From NCBI RefSeq assembly GCF_964355755.1, contig NC_092674.1:10607001-10671000 (forward strand): a DNA stretch of 64,000 nucleotides, read 5' to 3'. Source of the stretch: Antedon mediterranea (taxonomy: Eukaryota > Echinodermata > Crinoidea > Comatulida > Antedonidae). The translations under genes and the position numbers were made by a program. Positions 18,401 through 29,400 of this stretch are shown one piece after another (position 1 is the stretch's first letter; every line of letters begins with the position of its first letter). Below the pieces are notes generated by a model, which did no database searches, was not told the DNA's origin, and saw only the letters and a list, made by a program, of their open reading frames with translations.

Positions 18401-20305
18401 AACCAATGGATTATTATACGGAAACAAAAATAATGCAAGAACAAGTATGTAACAAATTGTTTTATACTATTTTATACTAAATGTGATTAGGTATTGAAAA
18501 GAAAAAAGTCAATTGTATGACCCACCATACGACCCCCGGGAGAGGTGCGTCATTTGTCCGATGTGCGTCATACCTTATGAATACCATGACTAACCCGTGC
18601 GTAAAAAATATTACTTATCTTTAGGTGACCACGACGCACCCGTTTTGACACACTTTGACCATGTTGTTCATGATATGGTGGGTGGTAAAGTAACTGACAT
18701 TGACACATCATTGTTCATTGATGTGACAGACCATCTAGGTTTTTTTATGTACTCATGTGTCAATAATTATTTGTAAATGATGAACCCATGACGCACCTCT
18801 CTCGGGGGTCATATAGTTGGTCATACAATTAACAACTGCATTAGGGTTTCTGGGCCATTGCATTTCAGTGTTGGTTCAAGCGCCGAACTTGAGGCGATTC
18901 AAGATAGTTAAAGTAACTCCACTCGGCTCAACATAAGAATCGTGTGGAAATAAAAATGTATAAGTTTCCAATAGGTACACAGATGTTATGCATTCAAAAA
19001 TACAAGATCTACACACTGTAGGCCAGCCCAATAATTAAGTATGTTTGTTATTGGGAGAGTTGACTGTTCAATTCAATTTCAGTTATTCTTATTAGTGTCA
19101 TAATTTTCATTATTTTTCAGATTGTTTTAGAGGCCAGTGATCCGAGCAATGATTTTTTGACCATTGCCATTCGTCCACATGGCATTTTTGGACCTAGAGA
19201 TCCGTTATTGGTTCCAACTATAGTAAAAACAGCTAAGCAGGGAAAACTAAAATTTGCAATAGGGTAAATGGCCGCTAATAAAAATAAATGTGTTTATCTG
19301 TACAAAGTGAACAAAGCATTGAACATATATATGGACACGCCTATATCTTGCAAACATTTTGTCAATGAATTTGAAACTGAATGGGAACTAGATAGTAGTT
19401 TTATCAAGCAATTATTGTTATATTTAAAAAGTTTACTTTTTGGAATAAAATTTATACGAGCATAGCATTGTTCTTTACAGAAATGGCAAGAACCTTGTGG
19501 ATTTTACTTATGTTGAAAATGTTGTACATGGTCACATACTGGCTGCTAAGAATTTGGACAAGAGTAACAAAAATAGTGGAAAGGTAACAATAATTTTATT
19601 GTGGGTTCCATACAAACATACAATTAACCCCTTGACCTCATCCAACCATTCCTCTCAACCCACCCACTCCCCCTCGAAATTAGATCTTTAACTGGCATGT
19701 TTGACACAAAGATAAAGAACACTCCCCAAATATGAGACATTTTTAACCTGTGAAATCTTTGGGTCCAGGTTTTTAGATTGTGAAGGTTGGTTTCCACTAG
19801 GCAACCAAAGATTTAAGAGCAACACAAGCTAGTTGACCAATCACAAGCAACTTGTACCTGCATTGAATTATAGTGGGAACCAAGCTTTACAGTATTGATT
19901 GAATTGTATTCAATTTGTTCTTAAACTTATTTTGATTGATTTTTTTAATGTTTTTACAATTTTATTTAGGCATACCATATCACAAACGATGAACCAATAG
20001 GATTCTGGGATTTCATGTCACAAATTCTGATTGCGTTAAACTACGAACCTCCAAAATATCACATTCCGTACTTCTTCCTCTACTACCTTGCGATGCTCGT
20101 CCAGTTTTTAAGCTTCATATTACGACCAGTAATGGACCTCAAGCTTACGTTCACACCAGTACGGATAGCATATGCGGGTACGCATCATTTCTATAGCTGT
20201 GAACGTGCAAAAAAAGAATTGGATTATGCTCCATTGATTTCAATGAAAGATGCTTTGAAAACAACAGTAGCATATTATGAACACCTAAGAAACAAGAATA
20301 TATGA
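15491..20305 (+). CDS. NSDHL: Sterol-4-alpha-carboxylate 3-dehydrogenase, decarboxylating
   Basis: Eight exons: 15491-15508, 15784-15939, 16273-16346, 17531-17603, 18316-18444, 19121-19263, 19481-19583 and 19970-20305. Phases agree throughout, giving about 343 aa (human NSDHL has 373, with a longer N-terminus). An NAD(P)-binding Rossmann motif GGSGFLG lies at 13-19. The short-chain dehydrogenase catalytic set is visible: TSS at 112-114 and YTETK at 141-145. Family blocks [25 protein letters not shown] and YYSCERAKK-like [10 protein letters not shown] follow. Residues 265-284 are hydrophobic, matching the membrane anchor that holds NSDHL on ER and lipid droplets. The enzyme oxidatively decarboxylates C4 of sterol intermediates during cholesterol synthesis, with the C4 methyl oxidase and the 3-keto reductase. 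The first exon (six codons and a GTAAGA donor) is inferred only from phase and position. The donor of exon 2 (GTGCTA) is weak. SINEs occupy introns 3 and 4 and a MITE lies in intron 5. Confidence 0.94.
16966..17294 (+). mobile_element. tRNA-derived SINE, plus orientation (NSDHL intron 3)
   Basis: The body matches the inverse of 17955-18251 over blocks such as CCATGGTTCTGGTG, ACACATCTAGCTC and GAGACGAGTAGG. It begins GAGCGAGTGAGGGCCAAG (a decayed tRNA-like head) and ends with a hairpin, GTTGAATAAA and a poly-A run. It sits between NSDHL exons 3 and 4. Confidence 0.75.
17955..18251 (-). mobile_element. tRNA-derived SINE, minus orientation (NSDHL intron 4)
   Basis: On the minus strand it starts with GAGTGGCCGAGCGGTTAAG, an excellent A box of Leu/Ser tRNA type (about 18224-18242). 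A B box GGTTCGAGGC follows at 18174-18183. A tRNA-unrelated body follows, shared with the copy at 16966-17294. It lacks that copy's hairpin/poly-A tail, so it is a truncated or different 3' variant. It is a SINE head rather than a functional tRNA gene. Confidence 0.8.
18511..18830. mobile_element. 320 bp TIR element (MITE) in NSDHL intron 5
   Basis: The ends are mirror images: AATTGTATGACC on the left and its complement finishing TCATACAATT on the right. The inverted similarity continues about 40 bp through the GACCCCCGGGAGAGGTGCGT block. There is no open frame, so it is non-autonomous. Confidence 0.75.
19788..19892. mobile_element. GGTTCCCACTAG-family palindromic MITE (degenerate)
   Basis: It is bounded by a GGTTTCCACTAG-like left end and a TAGTGGGAACCAAGCTT right end, with the internal TTGACCAATCACAAGC block typical of this family. 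It lies in NSDHL intron 7. Confidence 0.6.
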
Positions 20306-20335
20306 ACACGCACAGTTTTGCATCATTCATTCTCT

Positions 20336-20341
20336 AATAAA
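20336..20341 (+). terminator. Polyadenylation signal of NSDHL
   Basis: AATAAA 31 bases after the TGA stop. Its place gives a very short 3' UTR, consistent with other compact housekeeping genes. Not transcript-tested. Confidence 0.55.
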
Positions 20342-20343
20342 GT

Positions 20344-20448
20344 ACAACCTGTATTAAGGTGACACTTTCAGGTTTGGCCATAGTGTTAAAACATATATTT
20401 CCTCTTGTTTGTTTCAGAAAGTGTCCCCTTAATAGAGGTTTCCCGAAA
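20344..20448. mobile_element. Short TIR element with GTGTCCCCTTAATAG ends
   Basis: The left end ACCTGTATTAAGGTGACACTTT and the right end GAAAGTGTCCCCTTAATAGAGG are inverted near-copies about 100 bp apart. The interior (AAACATATATTTCCTCTTGTTTG) resembles the 89 bp minisatellite unit at 38278-39540. Confidence 0.6.
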
Positions 20449-20449
20449 A

Positions 20450-22195
20450 ATTGATTCCAATTTAAACTATGTACTACAGTACTACAATACAGTATATTAA
20501 ATTAATTATGCAAATTAATTATTTTACAATTAATTATTGTGATTGGTTGCATGTATATCGAACAAACATGTTTGTGTTCGTGTGTACAACAGCATTTTTT
20601 CCTATTCGTAATTAGTGAAGTTTAGGCCTATATATATTTTTTTAACAATTGTAATTAAATGTAATCTAAAATGAAATATATATGTATTACTGTAAAATAG
20701 TATATTAGATTAATTGTTTCGATTATTTAATTCTTGATATTTATTACATATTTTAAACAATCTTATCTAAAATGAAATACAAATGTATTATGTATTCCTG
20801 CAAGATATATAATTTATAATAATTTATTTTTAAAATAAAGTAATTTTTTTGTCGAACAGTATTTTATTAATATTCAATGCCAACAGTACTTGATTAAACA
20901 AACTTACATATTATATATTGTTGTTCTATTTTAATAAGCGAGAATTGTTTTATTTGCATCTACTGTACAATAAGGGCCTGTTTCTACTAAAAAAAAACCA
21001 CTAAAATAACGCTTTTCTTTCAAAGATCTCGTTACAGATCAAAATTGCTCCAAGAGTTTTTTAACCGGTTTTTGGCGACACAGAGACTAGAATCAGTTTT
21101 TAAAACCACTTTTAAAAATCGGTTCTTATTGGCTTGTTTCTGATTTAAAATACCGTATTTTGCAATAACGGTATTTGTTTTGCCAGCAGAAACGTGTCCA
21201 CAACGAGGAACATATTCTTTCAACTCAGTTCAAATACTAAGTATGTTAGTATTTATTTTACATCAATCTTAAATTAAAGATTTATTCCACACTCTTTCAA
21301 CAAGCTTTATATTCCCTGGAAATCGACGCGAATTGTGTTAATTAACTATTTGTTTGCGTAGGCTAACGCTATAATTAATAGTCTTCCCATCTTCTACAAA
21401 GTTCAATCTAAAGTTAGCCTGAAGATTAAATGATCACTCATATATTTCCAATTGAGCCAACATAATCGTCAGATTGACGACAAATTTATAGATAGCCAGT
21501 GCCTATTAAAATACTTCTATATAGAAATATATACGACATAAATACAGAATATAGATACAGATTCATAAAAGACCATAACTCCTTATTTTGTGATATAAAA
21601 AAAGTAGAGAGCGCCACAACTCACTGCAGTACTATTAAAATAGGTCAGAAAAGGGGAAAGTCCCAATTACGTCATCATTTCAAGCGATATAATATGAAGC
21701 GACTATTGCTCCATTGGTTACATTATTCACATTTTATTGTCGTTTTATTACACGGTGAAAGGGTAAAATTAACGATAGTAGATGTATGTAAGTTCGTAGA
21801 AATATCGAACGTTACATTCGAGGAATGTTGTTAGCCCCCAGTGCTGTAAATCAAATATATTCAAGCTAAATAAGGATACGTAGGACTACGTCGTAAAGCT
21901 ACAATAGATTTGTCTTTCTCCTTTTAAAATACCCCAATAAATTTACTCAAACTTAATTTTGTGTTGAGAAATTGTTGAGGCAAACAGTGTACCAGGTACT
22001 GTTAACCATACCAGAAAAACCTAAACCAACAACACGCATCGGATCACCAATAGGCCCATCACCACGTACGCGTAACACACCAACGCAACACAAAACCGAT
22101 TGAGGAAAACTAACAACATTCCGTCATATTTAGGCTTATTAATAAACTTGTAATTCATTTACTAATACTTTTTTCCTTTTTATACTTTGCGGTTT
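20450..22195. other. Gene-free interval between NSDHL and the FGF upstream repeats
   Basis: AT-rich sequence without recognisable exons. A degenerate palindromic stretch around 21000-21220 contains several inverted ACCGGTTTTT/CGGTATTTTGC motifs. A 111-codon open frame at 21499-21834 has no family features and is not called. Confidence 0.4.
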
Positions 22196-22992
22196 AAGCT
22201 AGAGACGCAACGCAAGACGTAACGCAACGTAAGTGATTTGACCAATCACAAGCGTTACCAATACCAGTCCAGAAAAGATCATTGGTTCAAATCTGACATT
22301 TCCACGTTATGCTTGGTTCCCACTCGAAACGTAACACAAGGACGTTACGCAAGCGATGGATTATTCGAACTGTCGCTTGTCATTGGTCAACTCGCTTGCG
22401 TTACGTTCTTGCGTTGCGTCATAGTGGGAACCAAGCATAAAATGTCAATGCATTGCGCATACGCCGCCCATGCTTTGTGGAAAAGTTGGTAGTCCATAGG
22501 CCATAAAGGCTGAATTTTATTTGATTTACACTGACAGAACAATCAGAATACATTCCATACAAATTGAAGGATACGTAGCAAAGCCATAAAGCCTTGTTCC
22601 CACTAGGTAGCAACGCAAGGACGTAAACTCAAAGCGTGTTGACCAATGACAAACGACAGTTCGAATAATCCATCGCTTGTGATTGGTCAACTTTACGTTG
22701 CGTAACGTCCTTGTGTTACGTTTCGAGTGGGAACCAAGCATAACGTGGAAATGTCAGATTTGAACCAATGATCTTTTCTGGATTGGTATTGGTAACGACT
22801 CATCTCTGCCACGTATTAACACGTCCATTATGCAGTAGGCCTACAGTAGTTATCAAATTATATCATATTATAAATAAGGATTTTAATGCCTGGTTCTCAC
22901 TAAAGGCGCAACGCATAGATGTGATTGGTCAACTCGCTTGCGTTGCGTCCACGTCCTTGCCTTGCCTCTCTAGTGGGAACCAGGCTTTAGAG
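22196..22992. mobile_element. Cluster of GGTTCCCACTAG-family palindromic MITEs upstream of FGF
   Basis: At least three copies lie back to back (about 22196-22442, 22590-22745, 22888-22990). Each has ends GGTTCCCACTAG / CTAGTGGGAACC, tandem ACGCAACGCAAGGACGTAACGC motifs and inward-facing TTGACCAATCACAAGCG (CCAAT) blocks. A near-perfect long inverted repeat (22252-22395 against 22645-22797) spans two of them. No frame is present; they are non-autonomous. Confidence 0.8.
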
Positions 22993-23404
22993 TGACCTAC
23001 TTGTTACACAATAGTTTGATATACGAAACATAAGGTATGTTATCACAAACAGGATAATATTAATAATTACAGGTCAAAAGTGGAATAAGCTATCAATACA
23101 CAATGAGTGGGTGTACAAAGCCTTCAGCTAAATATAAAGATAACAAATTATTACATTGTTTGCACATTGTCATCAGTACAAACTCTTACGATACTTATAA
23201 CTAAAGATAAAGGTTTATACAGCAAAAACAGCTTTAAACAATAATCTTAAATTATGTTACTGTTAGTAAAATTGTATTTAAAAAAAATTAAATAATTATG
23301 TTTCATGTTGGAACATGAAGGTATGACGTCACTATACTGACTGGATACAATATCAAAACGTACATCCGCATAAAAAATACATTTCAATCTGGACGCTGTG
23401 AAGT

Positions 23405-26400
23405 ATGGACGCGAATAAACGATGTTGGATATTAATACTATACGCTGCGTGTAAGTGAGTATACCCAGGCTATAATTAGCAAACGGGATCGAAGTAGTAG
23501 GGACGACATACCTAATTTTAGTCGGGGCTTAGATGCTCTAATATCGATAGGCAATTTAGGGCTGTCTTTAGACCTACACCAATAGAAACATGTTGGTGAA
23601 CCATGTAAGCATAAAAGAATCTGATTAGACATGTGGACAATTCCTTAAGTCATGTAACTGCGCTCGTTGCAAATACGGCTACTTTTTTTCGAGTGGGAAC
23701 CAAACTAGATTGGTATAGTCAACGTACATTGTAACCAAGGTGATAACAAGTTCATGTTATCCCAGTCTCATTAGCCATCTGTTCCGTAGTTATGGAATGT
23801 ATAGAAATATGCACATTGGCATACCTCAACTGGTTATAAGTACATAAGCACTTTCAATCAGCTGTCAGAATAGGATCTTCGCTGGCAGACAACGGTGTGT
23901 CCCGACGTGAGCATAAATCAGGGTGTAGTTTATACAATACAACGCACTTTTCTAATTTACAGAGTACGGTAAGAAGGGTGTTATAGAGGTTTCGCGAGCG
24001 ACTAAGCACATATTAAGAAATTGCGTAGTGCGTAGACAAGCGCTGCATCTTCGTGCGCTTGAATTTCTGCCAAGTAAACCAATGTACTTGTGACTGTGTA
24101 GTCAGAGTTCGGTCGTCAAACGATTGGATTATACGTGTATACGTATATCATAGCCGATTTCATAGATCTGCAAATACATTGCAACATAGATAACTTTTAG
24201 GTTATGTTCGGCGCTTGTTTGTCCTTCAGTCCCCCACTCCACAATTCTAGATCTTTAGTAAGGCCTAATTGCACCGTTTCCTTTTTTGCAGTCTTCTCTT
24301 TGGAGTTACGTGACACTGCTGCAGCACCAATGGAAACCAAGAAAGAAGCAAAACTGATTACAAAACAACTGTATGCTCGAACACGATTTCATCTAGCAAT
24401 TTCAGAGGACGGAACTGTTACATCGAACGAACACGAGAAAAACAAAATATACAGTAAGTGGCTTATTAGGTCATAAAACTACCTTCTTATGTTTCACTTA
24501 AGGAGTAATTAAATATAAACTGTGGGTAATGACTGTATATAGGAATATTCCTAGATAGATACCAATAATAACAGTCTGTTAGGGTGTATTGATAAAATCA
24601 TAAACTAGAGACACACCATGTTCAATAGATCATTAATTAACCCAGTAGGCCGTAACATGTGCTATCACTGAATTCATGATCATCACTGAAATATTTCTTT
24701 TGAACCTGTTACGGTAGCTAGTGTCAAATGTAGCCTACCAAACGTGCTTAGCAAGAGAAATCATCGTGATTTTGTTTAATTCAACGATTTTGCTTACGTC
24801 AGTTTTCAAATATTCCAATCTATTCTTAAAAGAACCGATTTGATAAAAAAAAATCGGTTTTCACTTAAATACTATTTTTACTTATGCAATAACGATTGAT
24901 AATGCCAGCCCTGATCATCATATCAGCATGCATAGATGTTCTATTGTGTTGTCTAAACTACGTGGAACAAATGGAAGACGGTAACAGCTTTAAAAAAAGG
25001 TTTTACAGACGCACATAAGCCCTATATTGTTTTCCTATATAAAGCTATTATATATATTATATATGTGTACACTATCAAACTAGTTTGACAGAAAAAGTGT
25101 GATATGCCTAAATATGGTATAGTGATATGCTTAAATATGAACATAAAGTTTGATAATGTAGACAGAGCTTAAGTATAATCTGTAACATTAGCCTGCTTAT
25201 TGCCCATTGCAAACCCTATTATAGCAATATTCAACCCCATGACCTGTGGGAATGGTTGTTGTTGTTATCAAATTGGCATATAAGTACCTTTATCGCGTAT
25301 GATTATTTATCCAATTGGCCTATTTAAATAATTGATATCAGTGATTTCAAAACATTACGGTATCGAACTTTACCCACAACCCCCGAAAGAATTCGTAAAA
25401 TGTATAACACAAATAAAAGTTAGACAACTTGACTATACTACAATGACTATCAATAATAATGACAGTTTTCAATGTATTGGCGAAGACACTCCAGAATGTC
25501 TGTACTGTATCACCACATACATCATCAACTGTCTAGGCACATTCATGTGGCGCCTACATTACTACCGTACAGTATCAAATTAAGGTTAGAGTTAGCTTAG
25601 GGCCTATATGCAACATATTATTATTACACAATTTGTATTTCATAAATAATTATCGATAATGTATATATAATTTGTTCAGTAACATTATCAATAATTGGCT
25701 GAAGACCCCGAGTCAGAATGAGTACATCTGCGTAGGCCTACTAGTACTGTTGTAAAGGATGTATGTCAATGTTATTACCCCTGCACAGCCTCCAGAGTCA
25801 ATCTGTGTATCATTCGCTGCATTGATCCCCTATTCTTAACCTTATTTGCAACGATCCTACCCCGCATGATTAATGTCATTTCCTACTCTAGGAGTATTCG
25901 CATCTATCAGAAGTCATGTAATCTTCTTAGTCAATGGCTGTAAAAGCAATATTTGCAATACCACTAATAATTTGAGTTTTTAACTATCTAACAGTACCGT
26001 AATTTAGCCCCGTGCAACAACTCCACCAGCTGCAGCGCGAAAACCAAACTGATCATAACAGGTTTTGGTTCATTAGACAACCCCATTAACAGAAATAATA
26101 TGAAACAGACAATAAATGTTGAAAAAGTACATATAAAAGCTTACACTTTGCGTACTATGTTTAAATTGGCATTTATATCAGGAAACAGATCCGTTCTAGT
26201 GGAACATTAATCGTAGGCCTACTACATGACGCACAGCGTCGAAATAATGTAAGTGCATGTATTTTTCCTTGGTGACAAGTATGATGTGTCTGTTTGGCAG
26301 TAATTAATAATGTTTTAATCTATTTTATCAAATGATTACCATTCAACTTAATTACTGTCAATCATTGGAAATGTTCACGCTCCAATAGATAATATTAACA

Positions 26401-29400
26401 TTAAATCTTACGGATAATAAATATTAACCATAACCTAGGCCAACTCCGGAAACCCCAAATCCTACTGTTATTCTACGCGATGCAATATCCGATTGGACTC
26501 GGATATGAGCCTGTACTTGTTTTTGTCAGTAACCACGCGTAAGTTCACATAACGACTCTTTCGTGGAAAGTATACATTTATGTGCCTGTTATTTGCCTGG
26601 GTAAGTTGATCCCTATCCACCAGATAACTTTCCTAATAAAACCATGATTCCCGGCTGAAATATCGGGATTAAGTATAAGTTAATGGTGATAAAAGTAGAC
26701 CTAAAACTTACGACTGGTCATTGAAAAAGTGAAATTGCAGTGAAATATAGTTTGTCGTCACGTAACTTTATATTGCCGGAATCTCGGCAAAATGCATGGT
26801 AGGCCCCCTGTCAATCTATTATTATTACCCAGAAAGATGGATAATGTACCGTATTCCTATATCATACTGTTACCATACCATATAGCCTAACATATTTTTA
26901 CCGGGCGCCGTTTGGGACATTGCTAATTATGTTGAAACAATACATTTATGTTACATATAAATAATAATAAACAAGTTTCAACAATCAAGACGTGATAGCT
27001 TTGGTAAGACGCACTTTGTGTTTTAAGTATCTATATAATTAGATCCTTTTCCATGACCACACCGTTTATTGTCGTACCTGTGTGGTATTATTGTGGTTTG
27101 ACACTAACCGGCGTGGAAGTGGGAAGTTGCAGAGCAGAATCAATAACAATAATAAGTTGTGAACTACCATAGTTAAATATACATTATCAATGAATTTGAC
27201 TTTAAATTATTAAAGATGTATTGTTCCCTAAATGGAAAATGAAGATTAATGTAATTAAACTTTGAATAGGTCGTTTTTAGTTTTTTTTTAATCAAATTCA
27301 AATTGACTAAATTGAAAGGTCTCCGGTCACATTTTCCATTATGCTCTGTCCGCGATATGGTTCTTCATGTACAATCGGTCAAATTTCTTTTGAATTCATG
27401 TTCAGCATGATCCTAGCCACCTGATTGATATATGGGAACAAACAAAATAGACCATCCAAACCTGAAAGAAACAAAGCATAAATGATGATTAGGCTAGACG
27501 TCACGATAACAACTTGAAAATAGGCATTGTCTACCTAAATTTTAATTAGACCATGCCGTTAGAGCCTTTCAGACCACAGTGCCGTGCAATTTAAAACAAA
27601 AATGCGAAATAATAACTAGAATGAAAATTTTCATAAGATTGAGCAGTAACTGTGACTGAATCAAACATTCAAAATTAGGGCTTATATAGGTATAATAAAT
27701 GAACATTAAGAAATCAGCTGGGGGACTTTCCCAACATTCTACCAATTTAAGCAAACGCATAAATTCATTGATACTTTCCTACTAGGTCGTTTAAACTGGA
27801 AAAATTAACTAGGCTAGTTTTTTTCGGTTTAATCGACTCTTTTCTCCACCGGATTTACCGAACCCGAGTGGCCCGGCCTTTGGTTCTCATTCCTGCCTTC
27901 CACACCACTGCATGGCACCCTTAAACTCCTCTGTTACGTAATAAGCAACAAACAGAGGTATAAGTTAATGGCACTCATGGTTTCCCCATTAATTAACGCC
28001 TGTATGATTTTCCCAGTAAGCAGTAAGCATGCCGGATAATAACCTTTGCAAATCAAAATATCGACAAAATGTGTCATCAAAGAAAACAATATTATTTTCG
28101 GCAGAAGAAAACAGAAGCCAAGATTGGTTGTTGGACGATGTCTCACTTGGATCGGTCGTTTGTCATACGTTAGTAATCCTTCCGGGTCATTATTATTTTC
28201 TTAAGGCTTAACTTTAGGCAGATGAGTCAGAATTAAATCAAATGTAATAGTAATAATAATCTGCCTTGACCTAGTGTCGGCAACCTCAAGTAATAACAAT
28301 TCGCGTGTTTTTAGTCGTGTGCAACGCGAATCTACAGCTCACTATGTCGGTCGGTCGGTCGGTTGGTCGGTAAACCTTAACTTGAGGGTAAATAAGTTTT
28401 AACACATAAGGCCTATACCTTATATTCATGGGGGTGGGGACACTCCTAAGGGGACACTTTGTTGCCTTGAACGTTTTTACTGTATTTTCCAAAAACGTGG
28501 GAAAAACATTATTAACCCAATCCCGTCATTTTGAATTTCAAGGCTTGAACTCTGTCCTGTTAATAAATACCGGCGTGAGCATTCAGTTTAATATATGTTT
28601 TCATGGGCATAATGCTGTGCTAGATGAAATAATTTCAACTATACAAAATTATGTGCAAGATCCTAAGTAATTTTACTTTTAATTTTTGGAAAGAAATAAA
28701 ATTTAGGGACCACATTGGAAATAAGTTGTTTTACTTTAAACGACTTTATGTGTTTTCCCGTGCATCGTCAGACCTCATTAATCCCGCCATTTTTATTTGC
28801 TTTTTTGATGTATTTTAATATTTAAGGTGATTATATATTATTGACGTATTTTTAATGTTATGTATTGAGATGCCAAATAAATGAAAGAAAGAAAAATTGC
28901 AATTGGTTACAACAGGAGCTATTCATCAGTTGTTATACCTCCATGGTTAAAAATTGTATTTTTGCATGAAATGTACAACATTAAAAAATTTAAATTCTAA
29001 AAAAATTGTATATTGCGCTAGTTATTTTACATTGATTATCACGTGGTAGAAATATTTTACTAAGCATCTTGTATTTATATTATCTTCGTACTCGATGCAA
29101 CTCGGTACTGACGTATCTCGTGATAAATCGTAACATGTGAAATTTGTATCAGAACAATGTGATTTACCCTAACTTTAAAAATTATATGATTCATGTTATG
29201 TTTATGACGTGTAATGAAAGTAGAACCCCTTCATACAGGAGGCATCTCTATCAAGTGGACACTTTCCCGTGAAAGGAACGGGGTGGAGGAGGGCGGGGGA
29301 GCACTTCGTTAGATCCCGAGGGTGTCCCATAATAAGGGTACTGTAAAATATAGTGAATAGTTCTGAAGCGAGAGTAGATAATGGAGTTAGTCAGTCAGTT

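Noticed and set aside
21499-21834. 111-codon open frame, plus strand
   Set aside because: No family motif, no splice context, AT-rich composition like its surroundings; chance length in this amount of DNA.
24204-24291. FGF start at the ATG in 24204
   Set aside because: The peptide before 24292 lacks a signal sequence, and a strong polypyrimidine tract with CAG acceptor lies inside it; the spliced start at 23405 gives a proper signal peptide. Kept as an alternative only.
28428-28670. 80-codon open frame in FGF intron 2
   Set aside because: Considered as an extra FGF exon, but exons 24292-24453 and 33391-33494 already join in phase and the peptide has no FGF block.
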